The notes: generated from the letters alone by a model not told the origin. A stretch of 64,000 nucleotides of DNA from VGBV01 sp963813725 (GCA_963813725.1 CAWFAI010000004.1:1-64000); one strand, 5' to 3'. Shown: positions 40,970 through 49,254, numbered from the stretch's first letter. Numbers and translations: made by a program.

Positions 40970-42265
40970 TCAGGCGCCGGGGCCGGGAGCGGCGGCCACC
41001 GGGGCCTCGGCGCCCTCGCCGGCGCCGTTGCTCGCGCCTGCATCGCCCTTGGCCTCGGCGCGCTTCGCCGCGCGGTTCAGCTCCCGGCGGGCGATGACCA
41101 TCTTGTGCACCTCGTCGGGGCCGTCGGCGACCTTGAGCATGCGGCTGAAGCGCCACATGCCGGCGAGGGGGGTGTCGTCGGACATGCCGAGGCTGCCGTG
41201 CACCTGGATCGCGCGATCGAGCACGTCCATGACCATGTTCGCCGCCACGACCTTGATCTGGCTGATCGCCTGCCGGGCGCGCCGCTTGCCCTCGGTGTCC
41301 ATGAGCCAGGCGGCATAGAGGGTGAGCAGGCGGGCCTGGTCCACCTCCATGCGGCTCTTGGCGATGAAGTCCTGGACGAACTGCTTGTCGGCCAGCGGGC
41401 CGCCGAAGGCCTCGCGAGAGTTGGCGCGGTCGCACATCATCTCGATCGCCCGCTCGGCGGTACCGATCGCACGCATGCAGTGGTGGATGCGGCCGGGGCC
41501 CAGGCGGTCCTGGGCGATCACGAAGCCGGCGCCGCGCTCGCCCAGAAGGTTGTCGGCGGGCACCCGGCAGTCCTCGTAGCGGACCTCGCAGTGGCCGGGG
41601 CCCTTGTCGTGACCCATCACGGGCACGGACCGGACGAGGTTGAAGCCGGGATTGTCGACGGGGACCAGGATCATGCTCGCCCGCGTGTAGGGGGCGGCGT
41701 CGGGATCGGTGACCACCATCGCGATCGCGAACCTCGCACCGACGGCGCCCGAGGTGAACCACTTGTGGCCGTTGATCACCCACTCGTCGCCGTCGAGGAC
41801 GGCCTGGGTCTGCAGCGTGGTCGGGTCGGAGCCCGACACCTCGGGCTCTGTCATCGAGAAGCAGCTGCGCGCCTCGCCCTCCAGCAGGGGCTGGAGGAAC
41901 TCGGCCTTCTGCTCGGGGGTGCCGTGGTCGATCAGGATCTCGGCGTTGCCGGTGTCGGGCGCGGCGCAGTTGAACGACATCGGCGCCGCGACGGGGCTGC
42001 GGCCCATCTGCTCGCAGAGCATCCCGTACTCCCAGTTGGCCAGCCCGGCGCCGTGCTCGTCGTCGGCGATGAAGAGGTTCCACAGGCCCTCCTCGCGCGC
42101 CCTCGCCCGCAGCTCGATCAGGATCTGCGGATAGGGGACGCCCGGCTGGACCTCCTCGTCGAGGGCCCGCATCACCTCGGCTTCGCCGGGATAGACGCGC
42201 TCGGCCATGAAGGCCTCGATCCGCTCCAGCAGCGACTCGACGGCGGGGCTGGGGCTGAAGTCCAT
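40970..42265 (-). CDS. Acyl-CoA dehydrogenase (ACAD10/11-like)
   Basis: FAD-dependent acyl-CoA dehydrogenase. ATG at 42265 is supported by a TAAGCT box 6 nt upstream. The 431-residue protein has EGLWNLFIADDEHGAGLANW, the FAD contact CFSMTEPEVSGSDPTTLQTQ, NGHKWFTSGAVGARFAIAMV, AFGGPLADKQFVQDFIAKSR and the closing QVHGSLGMSDDTPLAGMWRF. SDPTTLQTQA and GHKWFTSGA are closest to the ACAD10/11 branch, which in animals handles phosphorylated 4-hydroxyacyl-CoAs. The C-terminus adds an Ala/Gly-rich tail of about 35 residues. HAD and APH genes lie nearby. Confidence 0.92.
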   Translation of the reverse strand: MDFSPSPAVESLLERIEAFMAERVYPGEAEVMRALDEEVQPGVPYPQILIELRARAREEGLWNLFIADDEHGAGLANWEYGMLCEQMGRSPVAAPMSFNCAAPDTGNAEILIDHGTPEQKAEFLQPLLEGEARSCFSMTEPEVSGSDPTTLQTQAVLDGDEWVINGHKWFTSGAVGARFAIAMVVTDPDAAPYTRASMILVPVDNPGFNLVRSVPVMGHDKGPGHCEVRYEDCRVPADNLLGERGAGFVIAQDRLGPGRIHHCMRAIGTAERAIEMMCDRANSREAFGGPLADKQFVQDFIAKSRMEVDQARLLTLYAAWLMDTEGKRRARQAISQIKVVAANMVMDVLDRAIQVHGSLGMSDDTPLAGMWRFSRMLKVADGPDEVHKMVIARRELNRAAKRAEAKGDAGASNGAGEGAEAPVAAAPGPGA

Positions 42266-43054
42266 GCCTGGAGCTTATGCCCTGGGGTCATCCGGTAGCG
42301 CGTGAACAGCTCGCCCTCCGCCTCCAACAGCCAGGCGAGCTGCAGCTGGAGCGGGTCGGGCAGCGCCGCGGCGATGATCGAGCGCTCCTCACGCCCAACG
42401 AGCTTCGGCGCCAGCGTCAGGAACAGCTCGTCCACGGCCCCCCGCGCCTGGAGCTCGCCGTGCAGCACCGGTCCGCCCTCGCACAGCAGGCTGCGGACCT
42501 CGCGCTCGCGTCGCAGCCACTCCAGGGCGGTCCCGAGGTCGACCCCGTCCTCGTGCCTCACCACCTCGACCGGCGTTTCCGTGCGCGGCGGCTCGGCAGT
42601 TCCATCGGCGGCGAAGACCACGACCTCGCCGCCCCCGTCGGTGAACAGCCTGGCGTCCCAGGGCAGGTTGAGGCTGTTCGAGATGAGCACCGCCAGCGGG
42701 TCCCCGGCGAGCCCGCTGCCCTCGCGGTAGGCGCGGAAGCCGGCGTCGGAGACGATGCGCCCGTAGCGCTCGGCGCGCATCGTGCCGGCGCCGATCATGA
42801 CGGCGTCCACGCGGGTGCGCAGGCGCTGCAGCATCTCCGTGTCGGTGCGGCTGCCCAGGGCCCCTGAGCGCTCGTCCACCGTGGCGCGGCCATCGACGCT
42901 GGAGACGAAGTTCATCAGCAGATAGGGGCGGTCCTCGTGCGCGCCTGCTCCCGTGGTCCAGGGTGGCCAGCTGCTCGGCGACGGTCGTCTCGGCCCAGTC
43001 GGGCAGTAGCCGCCGGACCGGATGCGTCTCGCCTGGGATCGAGAGCTCGGCCAC
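42172..43054 (-). CDS. RibD C-terminal-type (pyrimidine) reductase, frame break near the start and perhaps at the end
   Basis: NADPH reductase of the RibD-C/dihydrofolate-reductase fold. GTG at 43054 starts VAELSIPGETHPVRRLLPDW; the frame breaks near 42948 (one extra base), continuing GAHEDRPYLLMNFVSSVDGR. Family motifs: ATVDERSGALGSRTDTEMLQ, VDAVMIGAGTMRAERYG and SLLCEGGPVLHGELQARGAV. In the frame as written the protein runs 94 nt into the ACAD gene, ending at 42172. A one-base change would stop it at 42288, where relatives end (GELFTRYR). RibD-like riboflavin synthesis is the family role, but stand-alone members may act on other substrates. Confidence 0.8.
42272..42277 (-). promoter_or_regulatory. 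-10 box of the ACAD at 42265 (leaderless type)
   Basis: TAAGCT on the - strand, 6 nt before the ATG at 42265. Confidence 0.5.
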
Positions 43055-43060
43055 GCTCGC

Positions 43061-43066
43061 CGCCTA
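43061..43066 (-). promoter_or_regulatory. Possible -10 box of the RibD-C gene, built on the rpiB stop codon
   Basis: TAGGCG on the - strand, 6 nt before the GTG at 43054; its TAG is also the stop of the RpiB gene. The final base is G rather than T, so it is weaker than the others. Confidence 0.3.
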
Positions 43067-43516
43067 CCCGGAACGCCGCGATTCGATGTCCCCGAGATGA
43101 GCGACGTTGGCGCGGTCCTCCTCCTCGGCGCTCGGACCACCGGCGAACCAGGCGTCCAGGATCTCGGCCAGCTCGGCCTCGGAGGTCGCGCGCAGGCTCA
43201 GCGCCAGCGCGTTGGCGTCGTTCCAGCGCCGCGCGCCCTCGGCGGTCTGGGCGTCCAGGCACAGCGCAGCGCGGACCCCCTCGACCTTGTTCGCCGCGAT
43301 CGAGGCGCCCGTTCCCGTCCAGCAGCAGACGATCGCCTGCTCGGCCCGCCCCTCGGCCACGTCGCGGGCGGCGGCCTCGCTGGCCCAGGCCCAGTCGTCG
43401 CGCTCGTCCTCGCTCAGGGCGCCGTGCGGGATCGCCTCGTGCCCCCGCCTGGAGAGCTCGGCCAGCACGGCATGGGCGACGCCCACCTGCTCGTCGGCTG
43501 CGACCGCGATCCTCAT
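43064..43516 (-). CDS. rpiB: RpiB/LacA/LacB-family sugar-phosphate isomerase
   Basis: Probably interconverts ribose-5-P and ribulose-5-P. ATG at 43516 follows the sulfotransferase stop by 7 nt. The 150-residue protein has MRIAVAADEQVGVAHAVLAE and the family core AIVCCWTGTGASIAANKVEG, VRAALCLDAQTAEGAR, WNDANALALSLRATSEAE. The substrate loop DHAG of classic RpiB is replaced by ADEQ, so activity may differ. Its products feed the pentose-phosphate pool and riboflavin synthesis, in line with the adjacent RibD-like gene. Confidence 0.82.
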   Translation of the reverse strand: MRIAVAADEQVGVAHAVLAELSRRGHEAIPHGALSEDERDDWAWASEAAARDVAEGRAEQAIVCCWTGTGASIAANKVEGVRAALCLDAQTAEGARRWNDANALALSLRATSEAELAEILDAWFAGGPSAEEEDRANVAHLGDIESRRSG

Positions 43517-43523
43517 CCCGCCG

Positions 43524-44543
43524 CTACGCGTACTGCTTCCAACGCGGGAAGTCCCGCCCCGCGAACTCCTGGATCCGCCTCGAGTCCTCGCCGAAGAAGC
43601 CCAGCAGATGCGACTCGAGCTCGGGGGTCAGCTTCGGCTTCGGGGCCTCGGGGGCGTCGGGGTCGTGCACGACCTTCTCGACCATCCAGCGCATGCGCTC
43701 GGGCAGGCGGTCGAAGTTGCGGTCGAACGAGCGGAAGCCGGGCAGCTTGATCAGCTTCTCCATGAACTGGTACCGCTCGCCTTCCTTCGCCGTGGACCTC
43801 TCCCACTCCCGGTCGAACTGCTCGGAGGTGAAGCCGGAATCGACCCCGGCGAACTCGAAAGCGCGCCGCATGGTCGCCTCGCGGTCCTGCTGCAGCTCCT
43901 CCTGGGCGATGACGCAGATCTGCTCGGCGGGAAAGAGCTGAAGGTAGGGCTGCAGCTGCATCCAGTACATCGATCGCGTGACGTAGGTCTGGTCGTCGCG
44001 CGTCAGCACCTCGTCCATCGGCCGCGTCTCATACCCGGCGCCCGTGGCGTGGCGCCAATGGCTGAGGATGCGGCTGATCGGGTCGCGGACCATGTAGAGC
44101 AGCTTCGCGTCGGGCAGGTTGTCCCTGATGCGGGCGGCGACACCTTCGTAGCGGGGGAGGTTGGTGTAGTGAGGGGAGGACTCGCCGCGTACGGGCGAGC
44201 GGCCGTCGAAGCGGCCCTCGTACCAGGGGATCCCCAGGTCCCAGTTCAGCTCCCTGACGAAGAAGTTGAGCTCCTTCGGCTTCGACATGTTGATCTGGGG
44301 GTGCAGCCCCAGGTAGTGGTGGATGCTCGTGGTCCCGCACTTGAGCCCGCCGATGATGATCAGGTTCGGCATCGCGGCGCGGCGGCGCTTGCGCCTGGGC
44401 ACGTTGCCCATGCGCTTGCGGTCGGTGGCATAACGCTCACGCGCGCGATCGCACATCGCCTCGTCGGCGGGGTCGTGGGCCGTGCCCGTGGCCGGGGGAG
44501 CCGGCGGAGGTGCTGGACGGCGGCCCTGCTCGGTCGTCGCCAT
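43524..44543 (-). CDS. Sulfotransferase
   Basis: Transfers sulfate from PAPS to an alcohol or amine. ATG at 44543 has a TACACT box 9 nt upstream. The 339-residue protein starts with a Pro-rich and basic stretch. The 5'-phosphosulfate loop is LIIIGGLKCGTTSIHHYLGL with Lys 68, and the 3'-phosphate site is YMVRDPISRILSHWRHATGA. KELNFFVRELNWDLGIPWYE is typical of bacterial/heparan-type sulfotransferases. No signal peptide or helix, so it is cytoplasmic. It heads a - strand run with rpiB and the reductase. The acceptor is unknown; a lipid or polysaccharide is common in actinobacteria. Confidence 0.88.
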   Translation of the reverse strand: MATTEQGRRPAPPPAPPATGTAHDPADEAMCDRARERYATDRKRMGNVPRRKRRRAAMPNLIIIGGLKCGTTSIHHYLGLHPQINMSKPKELNFFVRELNWDLGIPWYEGRFDGRSPVRGESSPHYTNLPRYEGVAARIRDNLPDAKLLYMVRDPISRILSHWRHATGAGYETRPMDEVLTRDDQTYVTRSMYWMQLQPYLQLFPAEQICVIAQEELQQDREATMRRAFEFAGVDSGFTSEQFDREWERSTAKEGERYQFMEKLIKLPGFRSFDRNFDRLPERMRWMVEKVVHDPDAPEAPKPKLTPELESHLLGFFGEDSRRIQEFAGRDFPRWKQYA

Positions 44544-44552
44544 AGGCGCGAC

Positions 44553-44558
44553 AGTGTA
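44553..44558 (-). promoter_or_regulatory. -10 box of the sulfotransferase (leaderless type)
   Basis: TACACT on the - strand, 9 nt before the ATG at 44543. Confidence 0.45.
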
Positions 44559-44599
44559 GGGGCATGAAGCACGGGCGGACGGCGGATCCGCCCCGCCAA

Positions 44600-44605
44600 T
44601 AGCCT
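44600..44605 (+). promoter_or_regulatory. -10 box of the haloalkane dehalogenase gene (leaderless type)
   Basis: TAGCCT, 7 nt before the GTG at 44613. Confidence 0.5.
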
Positions 44606-44612
44606 GCCCTGC

Positions 44613-45497
44613 GTGGACGTGTTCCGCACCCCCGACGAGCGCTTCGAGGGCCTGCCCGGCTACGACTTCGACCCCCACTACGCCGAGGTGGACGGCCTGC
44701 GCCTGCACTACGTGGACGAGGGCGAGGGCCGCCCGGTCGTCTGCTTCCACGGCGAGCCGGACTGGTCATACCTCTACCGGAAGATGCTGCCGCCGCTCGT
44801 AGACGGCGGCTACCGCGTCATCTGTCCCGACCTGGCCGGATTCGGGCGCTCGGACAAGGCGACCGACCGTGGCTGGTACAGCTATGACCGCCACTGCGAA
44901 CTGATGTCGGGCCTGCTGGCGCGGCTCGATCTCAGCGACGCGGTGGTCGTCGGTCAGGACTGGGGCGGACCGATCGGCCTGCGCTGGGCGGTCGAGAACG
45001 ACGACCGCGCCGGCGCCCTGGTGATCATGAACACGGGCATCTTCACCGGGCGGGTTTCGAAGGGGTTTCTCGCCTGGCGTGAGTTCGCCGAGAAGAACCC
45101 GGACCTGCCGGTCGGGTTCGTGATGCAGGGCGGGACGGCGACTGAGCTGCCGGAGGAGGTCGTGGCCGCCTACGACGCACCCTTTCCCACCGTCGAGTCG
45201 AAGGCCGGCGCGGCCCAGTTCCCGCTGCTCGTCCCGACCTCGGAGCAGGACCCGGTCGCGGGGACGATGCGCGAGCTCGCCGACGCGCTCGGGCGCTGGG
45301 AGAAGCCGGTGCTCCTCGCGTTCTCGGACAGCGACCCGGTCTTCCCGTACCCGAAGGCCGGCGAGCGCTTCATCGAGCTGATCCCCTCGGCTGAGGAGCA
45401 GGTCAGGATCGAGGGTGCCGCGCACTTCCTGCAGGAGGATCGCGGCGAGCAGGTCGCGGAAGAGATACTGAGGTTCCTGCGCGCGGGGAAAAGCTGA
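44613..45497 (+). CDS. Haloalkane dehalogenase-like alpha/beta hydrolase
   Basis: Likely cleaves carbon-halogen bonds by hydrolysis. GTG at 44613 gives 294 residues. The HLD-type opening is RTPDERFEGLPGYDFDPHY, the oxyanion strand CFHGEPDWSYLYRKMLPPLV (46-51 is HGEPDW), and the nucleophile Asp 116 with halide-binding Trp 117 in VVVGQDWGGPIGLR. A second acid lies in LLAFSDSDPVFP and the catalytic His in IEGAAHFLQEDRGEQVAEEI. These match subfamily I (DhlA-like); an epoxide hydrolase is less likely because of HGEPDW. It overlaps the next gene by a CTGA. Confidence 0.88.
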   Translation: MDVFRTPDERFEGLPGYDFDPHYAEVDGLRLHYVDEGEGRPVVCFHGEPDWSYLYRKMLPPLVDGGYRVICPDLAGFGRSDKATDRGWYSYDRHCELMSGLLARLDLSDAVVVGQDWGGPIGLRWAVENDDRAGALVIMNTGIFTGRVSKGFLAWREFAEKNPDLPVGFVMQGGTATELPEEVVAAYDAPFPTVESKAGAAQFPLLVPTSEQDPVAGTMRELADALGRWEKPVLLAFSDSDPVFPYPKAGERFIELIPSAEEQVRIEGAAHFLQEDRGEQVAEEILRFLRAGKS

Positions 45498-46345
45498 AGC
45501 CGCTGCGCGAGCTGACCCGGGCCCAGTGGAAGGCGGTCGGGCGCCAGTCGTATGAGCGCTTCGGCGAGGTCGGCCTTACCGATCGTGCCGCGGCCCTGGC
45601 CTACTACGGCTTCCTGTCGCTGTTCCCGGCGCTGATCGTCGGCGTCGCCCTGCTCGCCCTGTTCGGCAGCTACCCCGAGACCTACGAGAGCATCGTCGAG
45701 ACGCTGCGCGACGCCGCTCCCGGCGAGGCCGTGAACACGATCGACAGCGCGCTCAAGAACGTGCTGCAAGGCGGCGGCGCTTCCGGGTTGCTCGGGATCG
45801 GCCTCGTGACCGCGTTCATCACGGCGTCGGGGGCGATCGGAGCGTCGATCCGCGCGCTTGAGGCGATCAACCAGACCCGGGAGGACGCCAGCTTCGTCCG
45901 CAGCAACCTCACGCGCCTGTGGCTGACCGTGGCGCTGATGGCGCTGATGTTGGTCGCGACCCTGGCCCTGCTCGTCGCCGGACCCCTGTTCGGTGCGATC
46001 GCGGACGCCGCCGGCCTCGGCGACACGGGTCGTAGGATCGTGCAGCTGCTCCGCTACCCGACAGGCCTGGCGGCGCTGCTTGCCGCGCTGCTGCTGCTTT
46101 ACACGCTCGGGCCGGCGGGCACCAGGCGCCGCCCGATCGAGCACCTGCCGGGCGCCGCCTTCGCGGGCCTGCTCTGGCTGCTCGCGTCGGTCGCCTTCTC
46201 GTTCTACGTCGACAACTTCGGCAGCTACGACAAGACCTACGGCAGCCTGGGGGCGGTGATCGTGCTGCTGATCTGGATCTACGTCGGCGCCGTGGCGATG
46301 CTGCTGGGCGCGCTCCTCAACCGCGAGCTGACCCGGATCCGATAG
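45494..46345 (+). CDS. YihY/BrkB-family membrane protein with apparent CTG start
   Basis: Polytopic inner-membrane protein of unknown function, once called RNase BN in error. The conserved part starts upstream of the first ATG/GTG/TTG (GTG at 45731). In frame, TRAQWKAVGRQSYERFGEVG, DRAAALAYYGFLSLFPALIV is a full YihY N-terminus. The only plausible start is CTG at 45494, overlapping the previous stop as CTGA and preceded by GGGGAAAA. The rest has TASGAIGASIRALEAINQ, three or four more helices and WIYVGAVAMLLGALLNREL. About 283 residues. A lost start by sequence error is the alternative. Confidence 0.85.
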   Translation: MKPLRELTRAQWKAVGRQSYERFGEVGLTDRAAALAYYGFLSLFPALIVGVALLALFGSYPETYESIVETLRDAAPGEAVNTIDSALKNVLQGGGASGLLGIGLVTAFITASGAIGASIRALEAINQTREDASFVRSNLTRLWLTVALMALMLVATLALLVAGPLFGAIADAAGLGDTGRRIVQLLRYPTGLAALLAALLLLYTLGPAGTRRRPIEHLPGAAFAGLLWLLASVAFSFYVDNFGSYDKTYGSLGAVIVLLIWIYVGAVAMLLGALLNRELTRIR

Positions 46346-46360
46346 GGACGCGCGGCGGGC

Positions 46361-46366
46361 TATCTT
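46361..46366 (+). promoter_or_regulatory. -10 box of the flippase-like gene (leaderless type)
   Basis: TATCTT, 7 nt before the GTG at 46374. This argues for GTG over the TTG at 46365. Confidence 0.5.
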
Positions 46367-46373
46367 GCCCGCC

Positions 46374-47429
46374 GTGAGCGCGCCTCCGCTCGGCTTCGAC
46401 CCGAGCTCGTCATGGGATCGGTTCCTACGGGGGGCCGACGAGTTCTTCGACCGCCTCGGGGACATCGGCTGGCCGGCCATGGCCGTGGCGCTCGCGTTCT
46501 ATCTGGCGCACCTGCTGGCGCGGACCCGCGCCTGGCAGAACGTGCTGCGGGCTGCCTATCCGAACAGCGAGGTCTCCTACGCGAAGATCACGGCCTCCTA
46601 CCTGGCGGGCGCCGGGCTCAACAGCTTCATTCCCGCTCGCGTCGGCGACGCGGTCAAGATCTTCCTCGCGAAGAAGTCGGTCAGGCGCTCCTCCTACCCG
46701 GCGATCACGTCCTCGTTCTTCGTCCAGTCGGTCTTCGACACGACCGCGGGCATCCTCGTATTCGCCTTCGCCCTCACGCAGGGGCTGCTGCCGGCGCCGC
46801 CCGACCTGCCCAACCTGCCCGCCTTCGAGATCTCCTTCTGGGCCGAGAACCCCGACCTGCTGATCTTCTTCATCACCGCGCTTGCGATCGCCGCCGTGAT
46901 CCTGTTCGCGGTCCTGGCGCGCCGGGCCGAGCGGTTCTGGGAGAAGGTCAAGCAGGGCGTCGTCATCCTCACCGACATCCCCCGCTACCTGCGCGAGGTC
47001 GCGCTGTGGCAGGGGGTCGGCTGGTTGATGCGCTTCTTCAGCTTCTGGTTCTTCCTCGAGGCGTTCCACATCGGCGGCTCGTTCGAGAACGTGATGGTGG
47101 TGATGAGCGTGCAGGCGGTCTCGACGCTGCTGCCGTTCACCCCCGGCGGCGCCGGCGCCCAACAGGCCCTGCTGGTCGCGACCCTGACCGGGCCGGGGCC
47201 GATCGCGGTCCTCACCTACTCGGTCGGCCAGCAGATCGCCGTCGCGGTCTGGGCCGTGTTGCTGGGGTTCCTGGCGCTGGCCTTCGTCTTCCGGACCACC
47301 GACTGGCGCAGCCTGATCCGCAGCGCCGGAGAGGAGGCCGACGAGCATCGCCGGCGCACCGAGGAGGCCGAGGGGCGCAGCGAGGCCGCCGAGGCCGCGC
47401 GGGAAAAGCAGCGCGCCCACCCCGGGTAG
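46374..47429 (+). CDS. Lysylphosphatidylglycerol synthetase/AglD-family flippase-like membrane protein
   Basis: Membrane protein of the UPF0104/LPG_synthase_TM family, related to lipid flippases. GTG at 46374 gives 351 residues. Family marks: HLLARTRAWQNVLRAAYPN, ITASYLAGAGLNSFIPARVG, DAVKIFLAKKSVRRSSYPAI and VQAVSTLLPFTPGGAGAQQA. About eight helices are visible. The last 45 residues are a charged Glu/Arg/Ala-rich coiled tail. There is no soluble aminoacyl-transfer domain, so it should not make lysyl-PG. It may move a polyprenyl-linked or other lipid across the membrane; no partner glycosyltransferase is adjacent. Confidence 0.83.
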   Translation: MSAPPLGFDPSSSWDRFLRGADEFFDRLGDIGWPAMAVALAFYLAHLLARTRAWQNVLRAAYPNSEVSYAKITASYLAGAGLNSFIPARVGDAVKIFLAKKSVRRSSYPAITSSFFVQSVFDTTAGILVFAFALTQGLLPAPPDLPNLPAFEISFWAENPDLLIFFITALAIAAVILFAVLARRAERFWEKVKQGVVILTDIPRYLREVALWQGVGWLMRFFSFWFFLEAFHIGGSFENVMVVMSVQAVSTLLPFTPGGAGAQQALLVATLTGPGPIAVLTYSVGQQIAVAVWAVLLGFLALAFVFRTTDWRSLIRSAGEEADEHRRRTEEAEGRSEAAEAAREKQRAHPG

Positions 47430-47436
47430 ACGCCGC

Positions 47437-48084
47437 TCAGCCCGGCGAGCGTGAGGGAATCCGCCACCGCCACGGCGGGCGCTCGCCGGCCCCGAAACGA
47501 TGGTGGTTGCGCCCGGCGAGCGTCTCCAGCGGCACCAGCGCCGGGGCGTCCTCGAGGTTCAGGCGGATCGCGGCCGCCGAAGCCAGCTCGCGGGGGCCGC
47601 CCGAGCGCAGCAGCGAGGTCCAGCCCAGGGTGGGCCGGTAGAGCCAGTAGGTGACCAGCACTCCGCCCCCCGCCCGCCGCAGGTCCTGGACCGACGTGAA
47701 CGCGGTGACCCTGCGGTTCGAGGCCGTCAGCCCGGGCTCTCGCCCCGGCGCGGCGCAGCTCGCCCGCCGACAGCGGCGGTAGTCGACGGGCAGCAGGCCC
47801 CTCACAGCCAGCGAGCCCGGCGGGGGCGCCAGGTGGCGGACCAGCTTGCCGAGCGAAAAGCCGTAGGCGAGCGCCAGGGGGTTGCGCCCGCATGGGACCG
47901 GATGGCGGGGCGCGCAGGCGATGCGGCGGGCGATCGAGCCGCCCAGCTCGCGCGCGGAGTCGCCCGGGGGCGCCCCGGCCAGTGCGCCCACGCCGGCCGC
48001 AAACAGCATCGCGACCAGGAGGGCCAGCGCCACGTGCTCGACGGCGGCCGCCCCGCGCTGCCGGGGATCGCTGTAGCTGGCCAC
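47437..48084 (-). CDS. TadE-like membrane-anchored hypothetical protein
   Basis: Function unknown. GTG at 48084 gives 215 residues. The N-terminus RQRGAAAVEHVALALLVAML looks like a TadE/pilin-type signal (Gly-Ala cut before a Glu and a hydrophobic helix), so the protein may be a pseudopilin-related or simply membrane-anchored protein. The outer part has four or more Cys (IACAPRHPVPCGRN, YRRCRRASCAAP), possibly disulfide-bonded, then LVTYWLYRPTLGWTSLLR. No other pilus genes are in the window. It converges with the flippase-like gene. Confidence 0.6.
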   Translation of the reverse strand: MASYSDPRQRGAAAVEHVALALLVAMLFAAGVGALAGAPPGDSARELGGSIARRIACAPRHPVPCGRNPLALAYGFSLGKLVRHLAPPPGSLAVRGLLPVDYRRCRRASCAAPGREPGLTASNRRVTAFTSVQDLRRAGGGVLVTYWLYRPTLGWTSLLRSGGPRELASAAAIRLNLEDAPALVPLETLAGRNHHRFGAGERPPWRWRIPSRSPG

Positions 48085-48134
48085 GCCGTGACGCTCCCGG
48101 GCGCAGGCGCGCGAGGGGCGCGCGGATCGTCACC

Positions 48135-48140
48135 TATGAT
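48135..48140 (+). promoter_or_regulatory. -10 box of the gene at 48147 (leaderless type)
   Basis: TATGAT, 6 nt before the ATG at 48147; the best match to the TATAAT-like consensus in the window. Confidence 0.5.
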
Positions 48141-48146
48141 CGGCGG

Positions 48147-48419
48147 ATGGAAGCCGGAGGATTCGGTGGCCTGTTCGGGGACCCCGACGAGATGCGGCGC
48201 CGGATGGAGGAGCTCGCCGAGCAGATGCAGAGTTCTCAGAAGGTCGCCTGGGCGGACAACGCGATCAAGCTCGCCGTGGACATGACCGTGGCGGCGATCA
48301 ACTCGATCGAGCTGACCGGCTCGAGCGAAGAGCAGGCCGCGCAGGTCCGGGACGCGATCCGGGTGATCTTCCCGGAGGCCGTGACCCTGGTGCGGGAGGC
48401 CCGCGAGGGCCTGGCCTGA
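48147..48419 (+). CDS. Conserved hypothetical protein, 90 residues
   Basis: Small soluble protein of unknown function. The start is fixed by the TATGAT box. It opens MEAGGFGGLFGDPDEMRRRM, then helices EELAEQMQSSQKVAWADNAI, KLAVDMTVAAINSIEL and QAAQVRDAIRVIFPEAVTLV. The layout of amphipathic helices suggests an oligomer or partner-binding protein. It is followed by an SDR gene 10 nt later, so the two are likely in one operon. Confidence 0.65.
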   Translation: MEAGGFGGLFGDPDEMRRRMEELAEQMQSSQKVAWADNAIKLAVDMTVAAINSIELTGSSEEQAAQVRDAIRVIFPEAVTLVREAREGLA

Positions 48420-48429
48420 GCGGCCGCCC

Positions 48430-49254
48430 ATGGCCCTGCCCACACCCTCGGTCGGCAGCACCGCGCTGATCACCGGTGCCTCGGCCGGCATCGGCGTCGC
48501 GATCGCCCGCGAGCTGGCGAAGCGGGGCCACAACGTCACCCTCGTCGCCCGGCGCGAGGACCGGCTGCGCAGCCTGGCGACCGAGCTCTCCGAAGAACAC
48601 GGTGTCGAGGCGGCCGCGCTCGCCTGCGATCTGATCGACCCCGAGGAGCGGGATCGGCTGGCTGGCGAGGTCCACGGCCTGGGCCGCTCGGTCGAGGTGC
48701 TGGTGAACAACGCCGGCTTCGGCTCGCGAGGACGCTTCGTCAGCAACGACCCCGGTCGCATGGTCGGCATGGTCCGCCTGAACGTCGAGGCGGTGGTGGA
48801 CCTGACCAGCCGTTACCTGCCGGGCATGGCTGAGCGCGGTCGCGGGGCGATCGTCAACGTCGCCTCGGTCGCAGCCTTCCAGCCGCTTCCGGGGTCGGCC
48901 ACGTACGCCGCCAGCAAGGCCTTCGTTCTCTCGTTCAGCGAGGCGCTGCACACCGAGCAGCGCGGCAGCGGCGTCACCGTCACCGCCGTTTGCCCGGGGC
49001 CGGTCAAGACCGAGTTCACGGATGTGGCCGGGATGTCGGGCGTCGAGAACGAGACGCCGGACGCATTCTGGATGTCGGCCGAGGAGATCGGCCGCCACGC
49101 GGTCGACGGCGCCGACCACGGCAAGCGGGTGGTCGTCCCCGGCGCGCTCAACCGGGCGCAGTCGCTGGTGGGCCAGCACACCCCGCGCGTGCTGGCGCTG
49201 CCGGTGATCGACCGCATCTGGGGGTCGGCCACGAGGGGCTCGCTGGAGCGCTGA
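48430..49254 (+). CDS. Short-chain dehydrogenase/reductase
   Basis: Classical SDR oxidoreductase. ATG at 48430 gives 274 residues. Cofactor loop ALITGASAGIGVAIARELAK, NADPH-type basic pocket VARREDRLRS, NNAGFGSRGRF, catalytic Ser in VNVASVAAFQPL and Tyr-Lys in YAASK. The C-terminal part CPGPVKTEF and VVPGALNRAQSLVGQH match the DltE/YqjQ-like group, often acting on ketones of lipid origin. It overlaps the next gene by one base (TGATG). Confidence 0.88.
   Translation: MALPTPSVGSTALITGASAGIGVAIARELAKRGHNVTLVARREDRLRSLATELSEEHGVEAAALACDLIDPEERDRLAGEVHGLGRSVEVLVNNAGFGSRGRFVSNDPGRMVGMVRLNVEAVVDLTSRYLPGMAERGRGAIVNVASVAAFQPLPGSATYAASKAFVLSFSEALHTEQRGSGVTVTAVCPGPVKTEFTDVAGMSGVENETPDAFWMSAEEIGRHAVDGADHGKRVVVPGALNRAQSLVGQHTPRVLALPVIDRIWGSATRGSLER

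Noticed and set aside
46374..47429. Lysyl-phosphatidylglycerol synthase (MprF)
   Set aside because: Only the membrane part is present; the aminoacyl-transferase domain is missing.
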